A DNA stretch of 64,000 nt, from the NCBI GenBank assembly GCA_012064415.1, contig SSNU01000205.1, forward strand, positions 105,786 through 169,785, read 5' to 3'. Under the pieces are notes generated by a model. It had not been told where the DNA came from. It did no database searches and worked only from the letters and a program-made list of their open reading frames with translations. Shown here one piece after another: positions 10,569 to 23,200 of this stretch. Source of the DNA: Gyrodactylus bullatarudis (Eukaryota > Platyhelminthes > Monogenea > Gyrodactylidea > Gyrodactylidae). The position numbers were made by a program, and so were the translations under genes. Each line of letters opens with the position of its first letter. Position 1 is the stretch's first letter.

Positions 10569-10721
10569 TTTCTCAGTAGGACAAGATTAATTAATATCAT
10601 TGAGTCAATGAAGTTTTCATAATTTTATTTCGGTTAAAACTAATGATAATTCAAAATATTATTATTTTAGTCTGCTACAAGCTCTCAGTTTGAAATTTTC
10701 AATCCACGAGCATTAGTTCTT
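10569..10721. promoter_or_regulatory. Bidirectional promoter SNAPC1 / UPF1
   Basis: There are 153 bp between start codons. An acceptor-like TTATTTTAG at about 10661-10670 just upstream of UPF1, with an open in-frame stretch but no ATG before 10722, could mark a spliced or trans-spliced 5' UTR (inference). Confidence 0.45.
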
Positions 10722-13700
10722 ATGGATTCCTTTGATAATTATGCATCAAATTCTCAAGATCTCAATAGTTTTGATAATCAAATAGATAATGAGCTTATAT
10801 GGGGAGATACCCAAGGCTCTCAGATAGAAGGGAAGATCTTCACTTTACCTAGTATATCCCAAAACGAACCAGAAACATCCAAGACCCCCACAGAGTGCTC
10901 AATTATTGAAGACGGTTTTAAAAATCTATGCTTAGAGGAAACTAAAAAACCTCTTTCAGATGAATATTCTTGTGCTTATTGTGGCATAAGTGATCCAGCG
11001 ACAATTGTCAAGTGTAATCTCACAAATAAATGGTTCTGTAATGGTCGTGGGACAACATCTGGAAGCCATATTGTCAATCATCTTGTTAGAGCAAGAGCAA
11101 AGGAAATAACTCTTCATCCAGATGGACCCCTAAAAGATTCGACTTTAGAATGTTACATTTGTGGCTCGAAAAATGTTTTCCTATTGGGATTCGTCCCGGC
11201 AAAATCCGAATCTGTAGTTGCCCTCTTATGCCGTCATCCTTGTGCTTACCAAAATAGAGATATGAACTGGAATCCCACAGAATGGCAACCCTTAATTCAA
11301 GAGCGTCAATTTTTACCATGGTTGGTTAAAGTTCCTTCTGAAGAACAGCAACTAGAAGCTAAACAAATTACTGCTGCTGAAATGCATGCCCTCGAAGATG
11401 CATGGCGAGAAGCTATGGATACTAAAGAGTGTCTTGATAACTCAAGTCTTGATATTAAACCCATTTCGCTGGAATATGAGTCTATTGCTGACTATAGAAA
11501 TACTTTTATTTCAGTCATTGAGATAGAATCAAAATATGATAAATTTATTAAGGAGTCTGTTCGTCTCGAAAATGTCACAGTTAGATGGGAAGTTGGTCTT
11601 CACAAAAAGAAGAAAGCATATTTTTGCATACCACCAACTAATGTTGGACAAGAGTTAAAGTTTGCAGTCGATGATGAAATCATATTCAAAATACCTTGGA
11701 ATGAAACTTTTTATACTGGAAGAGTTATTAAAGTTGCGGATGGTAAGTTTTAATCAAATGAAATCAAAATTTTTAAATGAAAATTTATAAAATAATTATT
11801 AGTTTTTAGTGATGAAATCGGCGTGGAAATAGATGCTGCAGCATCTGAAGAAAATGTTTTCGAGATTAAATTTAAATGGAAATCAATATCATTTGATAGA
11901 ATGATATCAGCCCTGAAGAAGTTTGGCAAAAGCAACCTTCCAACTCATATCTGCCAGCGTTTAATTCGTAGTGGCTTCGATGATATGGTCCTTAAATGTG
12001 ATTTACCGAAAAAATATTCAGCCCCTGGTTTGCCAGAATTGAATCACAGCCAAGTATTTGCTGTCAAGACTGTCCTTCAAAGACCCCTTAGTTTAATTCA
12101 AGGACCCCCTGGTACTGGTAAGACTGTTACATCGGCTACAATTGTTTATCACCTACACAAAATCAATAAAAGAAAAGTGTTGGTTGTTGCCCCCAGTAAC
12201 ACTGCGGTTGATCAATTGTGCGAAAAAATTGATAGAACAGGTCTCAATGTCGTCCGAGTCTGCTCAAAAACTCGTGAAGTTATGGAATCAAAAATTGAAA
12301 GACTCATGCTTCATGTACAAGCTCTTCATTTACCAGGATTTGAAAATTTCAAAAAACTCCACCAACTCAAAGAAGAAATAGGAGAATTAGATGCCAAGGA
12401 TATGGCAACTTACGATCGACTTAGAAATAAAGCTTTTCGTGAGTAGAAATATCAATTATTTTTAATTTTGATTGGATATAACTCTACAATTTTTCAGTCA
12501 AAGTCTTGGAAAATGCTGATGTTGTATGTTGTACATGTGTTTGTGCTGGAACTTATCACCTAAACAACATCAAATTTAGTGCAGTGCTAGTAGATGAATC
12601 GACGCAAGCCACTGAACCAGAAATTCTTATTCCATTGGTAGATTGCATGAAACAGATAATACTCGTAGGCGATCATTGCCAATTAGGACCGGTCATTTTA
12701 TGTAAAAATGCAGTTAGAGCAGGTCTTAAACAAAGTCTTTTTGAACGTCTAGTACTAATGGGAATTAGACCAATTCGATTGCAAGTACAATACAGAATGC
12801 ATCCTTGTCTTTCTTCATTTCCAAGCAATGTCTTTTACGAAGGTAGTCTCCAAAATGGTGTCACTGCTGAAGATCGATCCAAAAACATAGACTTTCCCTG
12901 GCCAAATCCTAATAAACCAATGTTCTTTTATTGCGTAAACGGAAAGGAAGAAATTTCTGGAAATGGAATCTCTTATTTAAACAGAGCTGAAGCTGTTGCT
13001 GTCGAAAAGGTGGTTAGCAGGTGAGCTTCTTCGTTATGTCATAATTGGTTAAAAAATAAAATTACTTTCTTAGGCTTATTCAAGCTGGTGTAGATCCATC
13101 TAATATTGGTGTTATCACACCTTATGAAGGACAACGCCTTTTCTTAATTCATCATTTTCATTCTTTTGGATCAATGAATATGAAATTATATCAAGAAATT
13201 GAAGTTGCCAGTGTTGACGCATTCCAGGGCCGAGAGAAGGACTATATAATCTTATCTTGCGTCAGAGCAAATGAATCTCAAGGAATAGGTTTTCTGAGCG
13301 ACCCGAGACGTCTTAATGTCGCCATAACTAGAGCTAAATACGGTCTTATTTTGATTGGTTATCCCAAAGTTCTCGCTAAAAACCAACTATGGAATGAACT
13401 GATAAATTATCTACAAGAGAGAAATTTAATGTTTGAAGGATCAATTAATAATTTAACTGAGTACATGGAGAAATTTACACCCAACAAAGTTCCATACACC
13501 TACAAACCTGGATTAAATCTACCGAATCCTTCAACGACACGAAATGATCGAATGCTCATCAATCGTAAGGAGAGCTATCATCATCTTTTTTTGATTATTT
13601 TGAACTTGAAAATTATTTTCTTAAGATAACCTGATGATCAACACTGCAATGCCTCCTCCGAGCTATTACATGCGAAATACTGGACTAGATCAACGAGCAA

Positions 13701-14518
13701 CAATGAAAAATATGAATCCAGGTAATTTAAATTATAAAATGACTGTATTAATTTATAACCTTTGATTACTTTTTTCCAATTTTAAAGGTATTGGAATACC
13801 AGCTAACTCAGCGTTATCAGCTTGCACAGCCCTATATTTCAATCAACCAAGTTATTCAAATATGAATGGGAAGCCAAGAGTCTATGATCATATTATTGAT
13901 CATATGAATCGCCATGTCCCTTCAACTCGTCTCCACAATCCAATGGAGCATGTTTTAATGAATCAAACACACCAAACTCAAAATCCATTCCTTGATGCAA
14001 TCTCATCTATCGGTAATAACAAAGCCATGGGCAGAATACCAAATCCTCTTATGGGTATGACTGGAGAATCTTCGTACAAATCTCAGTTTCACAACTATCT
14101 CAGTCAATCCTCTCAAATATTTAACTGCAATGATTTTCCAATGACCTCTCGTAAAGATGAAAGACCAATTAGACACAATCTAGAGCGAAAGAACAAAATA
14201 TCTAGAGGCCTAGAAGACTCTCAAATGTCTCAGAACGATTATAACTCATCCTCGCAGACGTTTAGTCAACAAATTGCTTCAAATTTCCCCCCGAGTCAAT
14301 CCAGTCAAAACTTTAATAGCCAAAATGTTCTCTCTCAAGATAGCATCAACGTTGACTTTTTTGGCCATAATCGAGATTTCTCCTCAAAGAATTTCAGCAA
14401 GGGGAAAAGTTTTGGCATGAATCAAGTTGACAATCCTCTATTATCGCAAGATATTTTCGATAACAGTTTAGATATTTTAAGTCAAAATGACGAGTCTCAA
14501 ACTAATGTCAAGGCCTAA
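10722..14518 (+). CDS. UPF1: UPF1 RNA helicase (nonsense-mediated decay)
   Basis: Six exons, 10722-11742, 11803-12438, 12498-13020, 13074-13564, 13626-13721, 13788-14518, encode 1165 residues. All introns are 53-66 nt. The CH zinc-knuckle domain is intact ([43 protein letters not shown]). The SF1 helicase has GPPGTGKT (Walker A, residues 441-448), DEST (585-588), [36 protein letters not shown] and [13 protein letters not shown]. The C terminus is rich in SQ pairs (at least 13), the SMG1-type phosphorylation region that recruits decay factors. The first exon of UPF1-type proteins typically includes DTQGSQ, which is seen here. Exon 2 begins at 11803, not at the later AG at 11808-11809, because only the former keeps the frame. 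Confidence 0.98.
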
Positions 14519-15617
14519 TGCTAAGATGATTCAAAAATTATCGAATTGGAAAGTCAATTCCATTCAATTTATCACTATAGAACCGAAGAAGAAAACCACA
14601 ACCACAAATAAATAATTATTTAAAATACAAAATTGAAAAATAGCCAAAATAATGGTTTTACGAAAAGTGATCGGCAGACTGATTTCCAACAAGATTAAAG
14701 AAGTGTTTGGCCAATATCAAGTCGGGAGATAGGAAAAAAGGCATATTCGTTCATGAATATTGGGAGAATAACTAAATTGTTAGACAAGCTCTTCTTTTGT
14801 CTCTTTGAATGAATTCATGTTCTCTTTTCATTGTATCTCCTCAAAACTAAATACACAGCCTATTCCTGTCCAACATAAACACTCACTCTTTTACATGTAT
14901 GAAGACTTTGTTACAGTTTTTCTATTTTTTTCATTTGGCCAAATTACTGTTTTAAAAATATTCCATTCTCTAACTCTCTCTTCCTTTCTACGTGTTAACA
15001 ATCATATCAATAAAGATTATTCGTTATGAATTATGTTTTATGTATTAGTTTATTGAATGATGAGACATCAAAACGCATTGAAATATACAACCAATTAAAC
15101 TTTTGCATGTTTAGTCAGTAATGTGCAATCTTCAGGTTTGACGTGTGAATCTCCATTCAATCTAGGGTTAATTGAATTTGTTTTGGAGTCAAGACCCTTG
15201 ATCTAAAACAACAACATTATTTATTTTTAATTTAATACTACTCTATACAGTATTAAAATAAAAATTCCAGGGAGACAAAAACTCCAACTTGGTTTCTTCT
15301 CTTCTACTAACCAGATTCAGATAATATAAAGAGAGAATCCAATTACAAGAGAGTTGAATATCTCAGAATGAAAAGAAACCTCATGTTGAGGTCTTGAAAA
15401 ACTGATTTGCAATTCACTGTTCTGATTAAATGTATTTTTGATTTTAAACTCATGAGAAAACAATCGCCTTCAGACTATAAGTTAACTGGGTCTGAAGATA
15501 TTTTTAAAAATCAAAACTATTCGTGAGCTAATAATTTCCAAAAGATTCTGTATTTAAAATTTATACTTTACAGTATTATACAGTCTGTGTATAGGAAAAA
15601 CCCGAACCAGTTATTAC
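14519..15617. other. Intergenic, no gene seen
   Basis: AT-rich sequence downstream of UPF1. A minus-strand open segment at 15114-15204 could be the 3' exon of the orphan gene at 15618-15872. Otherwise nothing is recognised. Confidence 0.4.
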
Positions 15618-15872
15618 TCACGACTTGCTGCTTGAATTTGAACTGACATTTGTCTGGCTATAGGTAACTTCTGACCCAGAACATGAAAATCTTTCTTGGT
15701 TCCTCTTCTTCTCTGAATGTGTGTGTCGTTTTTGGGACATGTTTAACTTGATCCCGATACGATTAATCTCATCGAATATTACATCAGAGTTGTACTCATT
15801 TTGATCCGCATCTTTCATTATTTTATAGTACTCCCTGGCTAATTTGATCAATTTTTCCTCACTAACACTCAA
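15618..15872 (-). CDS. Orphan exon, hydrophilic protein of unknown function
   Basis: An 84-codon open stretch without an ATG start. It is preceded on its strand by an acceptor-like CCTCATAG. The peptide starts LSVSEEKLIKLAREYY, is helical and charged, and ends in a serine-rich tail. Near its end lies a strong donor, GTGAGT (about 15618-15624). Splicing from there to an AG at about 15163 would give an in-frame continuation ending LLTKHAKV. No family is recognised and no first exon is found. It could be a real small gene or a chance frame. Confidence 0.25.
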   Translation of the reverse strand: MSVSEEKLIKLAREYYKIMKDADQNEYNSDVIFDEINRIGIKLNMSQKRHTHSEKKRNQERFSCSGSEVTYSQTNVSSNSSSKS

Positions 15873-17984
15873 CTATGAGGATAAGTGAAAAGTTCATAAT
15901 AAGAAATAATAGTTACTAATAATGATAAAAGTCAATTCTCAATATTCAAGATAGATTATGTATGAATTGAATTAATAAAGGGTCTCTACTAGGGTAAGAC
16001 ATAATTTTCAAATTTGCGCCAACATTTTTGAATGAAATGATAAATTTTTGAATTATTGGAATGATCTTTTAAAATCAGATTTTCACGTCAAATTAATATC
16101 AAATATACTACTCCGAATACACCCTAAAAAATCCGATCAATTTGGAAAAAAAATTTTGTAGAAAGTAATATATATGTTACAGTTAATCTTGTTACTCTTG
16201 ATAGTTTTAAGACTAACGGAATGGTCTGTTAAACTTGTTACTCGGTAACAAGATAAACAAGATATTTGGCTATAAATTATAGTTTGCTGATCTTGATTCT
16301 CGGTAATAAGTATTGCTAGCTGAAATAATTTAATTTGAATTAAATAAGGCATTGTTTAAGAAAATGAAGAATTTTCATCAAAAAATCCAATTGTGTAAGG
16401 TCTGAAATTGAGACTTCTTATACAGTGCAATGCGAAACTCATGGATTCCAGAGAATAAGACGTATCAAGTGTTGAAATTCAGCAAACAGTATTAATTTTA
16501 CGTAAGGATTTTATCTCAATAGTTCGTCAAATTTGTTACCTAGTTTCAGGAATAACTAGTTAGTGATCTTACTATAAATTTCTTCTCATCACGTATTTTC
16601 ATTAGTTGATTCACGCCTATTCTTTAAATGAGGAATATTTGAAGGACTACTTTTTTACCATTTAAAGCCATTTGAACCTTTTCTGATAATATGCAGAAAT
16701 TCATATTTCGATCTCAAACTAATTATTCTTGAAACCTGGTTACAAGTTTTACGAACTATTCAGCTAAAATTATATTTTTAAAAAGGTATAGAAATTTCAG
16801 ATGAATTTCGTATAATTCAGTTTTTAATTACGTAAAATTTTAATAGAATACTGTAAATTTTCAAATCGTCTTCGTTAACATACTTTCTATCGTAAGATAT
16901 TTGTGCTATTTCTCGGCTCAATTTCATAAACTGGAGTTTTCTATTTTCTAAGTTTACAAATGGTTTCCATAAAAGCAAAAATAATCAATTTCGAAAGGAG
17001 TACACTTTGAGCTCAAAGTTATTGTATTAGATATGTTAAAATCTTATCTTTTGGCTTTTAATAATTGCAATTATTAAAATTAATTATAATTTATCTTATC
17101 ATCCTCATCATATATATAATCTTAATTTTCTTTGTCATTTAACAAAATAACTTTAATCCAATTAGGTCGTCGTTGAGTTTGTCGAAAAACAATGTTAAAA
17201 AAACATTATTGAGTTTCTTGTCTGCACGATTTTATTCATTATATAAAATTCAACCCTAAAATAAGCACCAAAATACTTAAAAAGGATACTTAAAATTCAT
17301 TCTCAAGGAGCAATGGAAAGAATTTGCCAAGAACTCAGAAGTACCAAACTCAGCAACCCTAACTCAATGTCAAGAAAAGAGATTTTTATCTATTTTCATT
17401 GCGTAATGCATAACTGGCTCGATTGTGAGCTTTAAATCTTGAGAGATGTAAGAAATTCTCCTATCGGCATAAACTGTTTAGAGAATAAGATAGATCGAAA
17501 GAATCATCTCTCAGTAAATGATAAAGGACAGAGCTGCCCCGGGCCACTTAATATGGTTAGATTAGACTTATTTGAATCTATTTTGTTATCGAAAAGTAGG
17601 TTATTCACTTGTTGAAACCAGAGAGAATATGGTGAACACAAATTCTAAAAGAGAATAAATAATTTTTTCACTATATCATACAATCCTGAATAATGCTAGA
17701 GTATGTCGATAGGAAGAAGCCTCCCTATTAGTCAACTATCAGCCTTATCTAGAACTGCCGAGAAAATGCTAGTCTCTGATGAGACTTTAGCTTATATACA
17801 GTAGCTCTAGTTGAACAATAAATAATTTTTTATGATATGTGAAATTGATTATTTGGTTTTATGAAAACAATTTGTAAATTTACAAAATAGAAAACGCCAG
17901 TTTATGAAATTGAAAACTGAATTAGATAATCTGGGATATAGATAGGTGAGAAGATAATCTCAATCAAGCTAGAGTTCATATAGA
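15873..17984. other. Intergenic, no gene seen
   Basis: AT-rich non-coding sequence. Around 16190-16262 a short motif based on CTTGTTACTCGGTAACAAG recurs and is self-complementary. No coding potential is recognised. Confidence 0.4.
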
Positions 17985-19955
17985 TAGATATATGTTACGT
18001 TCAATGTGGAAACTCGTACAGTGTATATGTTACAATCAATGTGGAAACTCCCCTCAGTGTATACACTGACCGTCAATGTGTACACTGATGACCAGAACCA
18101 TCAATGTGTACACTGAGTTTCCACTTTGAGGGTCATAACCGTCAGTTTATACACTGATCGTCAATGTGGAAACTCGAGTGTACACATTAATCGTCAGTGT
18201 GTACACTGATTTTGTGTGAATACATCAATGTGGAAACTAATCTATTTCTCACATAGAAAAAGATTTTAAGATAGAATACTATTAATTAAATTATGGAAGA
18301 ATATAAGCATTATTTATTAATGAATGGTACCTAGAGTGACACAAAACATTATCCCCTCGACATTTGCATCACTTGCTTTTATAGCCTGTTAAGTATTCGC
18401 ATCGAAGCATACCATAATATCTGCTGTTTGATCCTAATTTAACTTCAGATCTTATGTTGCTGATATAAAAATTCCCCCAGAATACTCAACTGGCCTCTTG
18501 AAAATAAGCTTTATATTACTCCAACTATGGTTTCTATCTAGTAAAGACTAAAGAGGTCTTTGTGAGGGATGAAATCGATCAAATTTGAAGAGTCTTTTTG
18601 AGTCAATCTCTGGAATCTTCGAGGTCATATTTGTCCCTTCTTTGCTACTTCCTGCAGTTTGTTTAATCATCTTTATAGCTTTGGTCTTGATTTCTTGTGA
18701 GGAACCATCGTCAAGTTAAGTTCTATAAAAAGATAATTCGAGAATCTTGAGTTTTGACTACTCACAGGTTGCGAATACTTATGAAAAAATACTTATTTAG
18801 TTTAATAACGAAAATATTATCCTAAAAATCTTTTTCTATGTGAGAAATAGAACGTTCAGTGGGTACACTGTACAACTAATTGGTCAATGTGGAAACTCGG
18901 TGTACACTTTGAATATAGTGATTAAACGTACAATGTGTACACTGTTCACTCTATGTTCGGGGAATAAGTCTCATTTATTTTAATTTAACCCTCACCCTGG
19001 AAATGGGGTCTCTGTGGACCCCATTTGTATTGATATTCCTATGTCATTTTTGTCCTTTCCAGGGCGAGGGTTAAGAAAAGTTCGAATATAATATTCAATT
19101 ATTTATTATTACATGAAAAACTTTTATAGGACCTAGAATTGCAAAGAACTTTATTTCTTCTGCATTTCCCCCTATTTGACAGGCATTCAATGGCACAATC
19201 ATACCTCAACATTCCTTAGCCCCATGAAAATGAAGCTTCCTTTGAGGCAGTTTGAATAGATAGAGAATCTATTTGAGAAATCCTTCAGGGACTTCTTTGT
19301 GATTTTCAAGAGGTTCTCATCTTCATTTAATAGCATTTTGGATGCCCTGACTTTAGTTATAAGATTGTAATATTCCATATTGTTAAGTCTTAATGAATTT
19401 TGAGTTGATAACTTGAAACTATATCAAGTGAGAAACCTGCACCTATTTGACGCATTGTAGAGGTTTCTCAAATTAAGACACTGTGGTCGAAAACTTAATC
19501 AAAGGCTAAAACATTTACTTTTTCTTAGTTGAATGCACACAGACCAATTGATATCTGCATGGGATTATTGGAAACTGCTATTTATTCTTAAAACTTGTAA
19601 TTCAAGATTAAAAAAAAATTTTCCAGTGTACACTGTACAGTAGACCTCGATGAAAATTTTAAAACATAAATTCCGCGCGGGATTCTAAAGTATTGTTAAT
19701 TATCATATTCTCTTTACTTTAAACAGAAAATATAGTAAAATACTAAATTACATTGTACGTTTAATCATGACCATTATATTCAAAGTGTACACCAAAAAAT
19801 TAAAATACATGTAAACCTGAGAAAGGGGCAGAGAGGAAAATATACCCCCACTCCCTATTAAATTTTCTTCCAACTTTCCTTGACCAGAGTTGGATTAATC
19901 CAGCAGCTGGATTCCAGCTTTCGTTTCCACTTTGAACGTAACATATACATTGTAA
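17985..19955. mobile_element. Foldback-like non-autonomous DNA element
   Basis: The ends are inverted: ATATGTTACGTTCAATGTGG at about 17990-18010 faces CCACTTTGAACGTAACATAT at about 19928-19947. The left 240 bp contains roughly ten close copies of two motifs, TCAATGTGGAAACT and TCAGTGTNTACACTGA; the second is near-palindromic. A smaller set lies at 18850-18960 and single copies at about 19625, 19780 and 19923. A second inverted pair (about 18238-18270 and 18818-18850, CTATTTCTCACATAG) flanks a 550-bp core. No transposase is encoded. This looks like a non-autonomous element with transposase-binding subterminal repeats; the superfamily is unknown. Confidence 0.55.
18985..19074. mobile_element. 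piggyBac-type MITE with TTAA target duplication
   Basis: An 82-bp core (18989-19070) is bounded by TTAA on both sides. Its ends, CCCTCACCCTGGAAA and TTTCCAGGGCGAGGG, are inverted repeats. Next to the left end is GGGGTCTCTGTGGACCCC, a hairpin typical of piggyBac termini. It sits inside the larger foldback-like element. A decayed piggyBac transposase is present at about 39.8-40.9 kb. Confidence 0.7.
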
Positions 19956-20211
19956 ATTACAGTCTGTAATACAGTAGTAATGAACAGTGTCCACATTTTG
20001 CTTATAGGTAAATGTCTAAAGATGACATCATCTTGTTCAGAAATAAATTTTTTAACAAAAGATTCTTTTAGTTTTTGAGCTATTTAAAGTCAGAGTTGAA
20101 AATTTGCCTATTTATTTCGAAAAGCTTCAATTTCAACTCAATTTTATGCCTATTTAAGCACCTCGTAGGAAAGAAATCTACCACAATTAGAATACAGTAG
20201 TCCTTGAAGTA

Positions 20212-23200
20212 TCAAGAACGTAAAAAACTTTGCAAAAATTTTGTAAATTTTTTCACTGACAAATCTCTATTTTTCAACACCTAAAAATCAGGAAATGTCA
20301 ACTACTATAGTTGAAATTCATCATCATTATTTTTACTTTAATATCTTCAGCGACCTCCTTAAAATTTTTCATTGTTTTGCATTGATTGATTGCCCTGTTC
20401 AACTTATTACTTGCTAGTGTCTCCTTCTTGCCAAGTTCATCAATTTCTTCTTCCAGTCTCATGATTTCATCAGTCAAGGACACTTTTTTCTTTATGCGAC
20501 TGTTTATTTCCACTTCTATTCCATCAATTTCGCCGCCTAAATTCTATACATGAATAATATTCATGACACATATTGAGTTGAATATTAAAAATATTGAAGA
20601 GGATTAGCCTATTCTGCTGAATTGATTCAAAAAATGAAAATGTTCCAGTTCTAGTTATGTGAGAATTGTTCAAGATAACCCACCTTTTACCGAACCAGCC
20701 TTTTCCAGACGTAACAATCTCAGGGACAGTGGGCAAGAAAAAAGTAATTTGACACGACTCGAAATATGCCATAATTTTCTCAAAAATTGATTCTTTTTCT
20801 TTATTTAATTGACCAAATTGTGTGAAGTTTCATTTACAAAAAGCGTGAAGATTAATAAAGCCAATTGATATGAAGTTGGGTTCTATTGGTTTTCTAAGAA
20901 TTCAGATTATGTAGCCTACTTTGATCACTACTATTATTTTTAACTCTCTCGCTCCCATGGCCAAAATAGAAGGATATCATATTTTTTCTGTAATCCTACT
21001 GTAATTAGATTCATATGATCTATGTTTAATACTCAGAGGTTATTAACTAGGGTTTCTTTGTAGATGATAAAAGTTAAAATGAAGGTAAATAATAATTTAC
21101 AATTCCTTAAATTTTCCTTTTTGAAGAGACACTACTTATGAACATTTGATATATATGTTGAAGCTAGAATGGTCTGAACTTCTATATTCGTCTTAATACT
21201 GTTCTAGCTAGCTAGATTGGTCTGAAATTTTTTTGCCCTTTTTGTAAACCTTGAATACACAATGTATTCTTAGGAACTACTTTTAATAAATAAAAAATTA
21301 AATTTTACACGCACGATCAGATTGGCATTTAGAAGTCTGAACGATACATTAGCCCCTTTCAATTTGCCATGCTGGGTAACAATCTTGAACGAACCATTTG
21401 TCTCATAGATGGCCTTACCGATGATGCTTTTTTCATCTGATTTGAACCTTTCGATATTTAGAATTGGTACTAGGATAGAATCTCTCTCACGATATCAATA
21501 GGACTCAAATATTGTTCATTCAACATTTTTGAATTATTAACACAGTATTCATTTGTATTAGTTTTATAACGATGACAGGTTTGGTATTGGGAAAATTTGT
21601 ACTTATTTGTATTATTGCCTAATAAAATTCATGAATTTATCAAAAGAGGTCTTTCTAATAGGGTTGAGGTAATGATATTTGAATAGACATCTCTACAGTA
21701 CTAAAATTAAGTATACATGATATTTAATTTAGCTGGTTTTGCTAGAGCCTTTTTCTGACATGATAGAAAGATGATTGGGGTAGAAATGGTATATATAAAC
21801 AGTCAACTTCCATTTTCACACAAGTCGTGTCACTTTACAGAGCTTTTACCTGTATTATGAGATAAATCTATAATTCTAAACATTTATAAACTTTATTATG
21901 ACTAATACATGGTGTATTCAAGGTGTACAGAAAAAAAACAAAGAGGAATAAATATTAAATATTTCAGACCAAGCTAGCTAGCTAGAATAGTCTTAAGACG
22001 AATCTAGCAGTTCAGACCATTCTAGCTCCAACATATATAATATATCTCTTATTCTACTTTTCAAATTGTGGTTTTATGTAGATTTTCGATGTTTGGAAAT
22101 TAACGTGAATGTTTGAATTGTAATGTTTTTTTCGATATTTTTTTCAGTCAAATCACTTCTTTATAGGTTTATGAGGTAGTCCGATCAGTACATCGAAATT
22201 TGGGAAAAGTTCAAGTCGACTTGTGTATTTTTAATTTCCATGAAGAATTAAAAAAAATTATTGGCAGAATTAATACCCGATAATTTTTGCAACGAGCACA
22301 GAAATAATAGCTTTTTTTCTTGCAAAATATATCAAATCTTAAATTTCCAATTTTTAAAACTTTGAACTAATTTTTTTTATTGATTTGAAGGTAGAAGGAT
22401 GGTCAAAAGAAGTTTATCAGGATCAAGGTGAGAGAAAAAAATCATAAACTCCAACTAAATATCAACCAACTTTATTTCAAATGAAAAAAATTAATATGTA
22501 CAAAAATTTCCTTGAGGTTCAAAGGTTTATGGATTTATTCGAAAAGATTCCACAAAAATAATTTGAAACTAAACTTACTGATTTCTGATCATTCTTTTCA
22601 AGAACCGCAGCTCTGTATGATGTAAGCTTCCTTAAAACATCTCGTAGATTCTCTTCGGCAGCCTCCAATAGGCTATAGTATTCATTCTCGTTCTTTATCG
22701 TCTTGAGGCTGTTCTGATAATCCAAATTACACTCATTCATAAAGAGAAATGTATTCTCGAGAGCTGTCAACTCTTTTTCTTTCACTAGAACTTCATTCTG
22801 TAAATGTTCTTCTTGATTCAAGAGTTTTTCTCTCTCTATAGAAGCCTTGAAAAGTTTAAGAAATGTTATTTTTAAACTAAATTTTCCCATTTTACACAGA
22901 CTAATATTTTTGGCATTTTGATTAAGGGTTAAATAAACAATGTTCGCTTGCTACCTGGCTATGTTTTCTTCTGGCTTATATTGGTCTTTAGAAAAAGGAA
23001 GAGAGAAGGACTTAGTATTTCCTAAAGAATAATGATTAAATAGTATTGTGATTTTTATAGATCAACCAACTCTAGTTCAAAGTGATTGTTGAAATAATCA
23101 GAATTAGAGTAATAACTCTTATAATGTAATTCATCTTTTTGAAGGTGAATTAAATTTTTTTTTAATTGGATTACCCTTCAAGTGATGCATATTATCAGAG

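Noticed and set aside
11808..11809. AG used as UPF1 exon 2 acceptor
   Set aside because: It would put a stop codon in frame; the upstream AG at 11801-11802 gives [10 protein letters not shown], matching the family.
18000..18240. CRISPR array
   Set aside because: Repeats are close but in both orientations, with irregular spacing and no unique spacers of constant size, in a eukaryotic genome.
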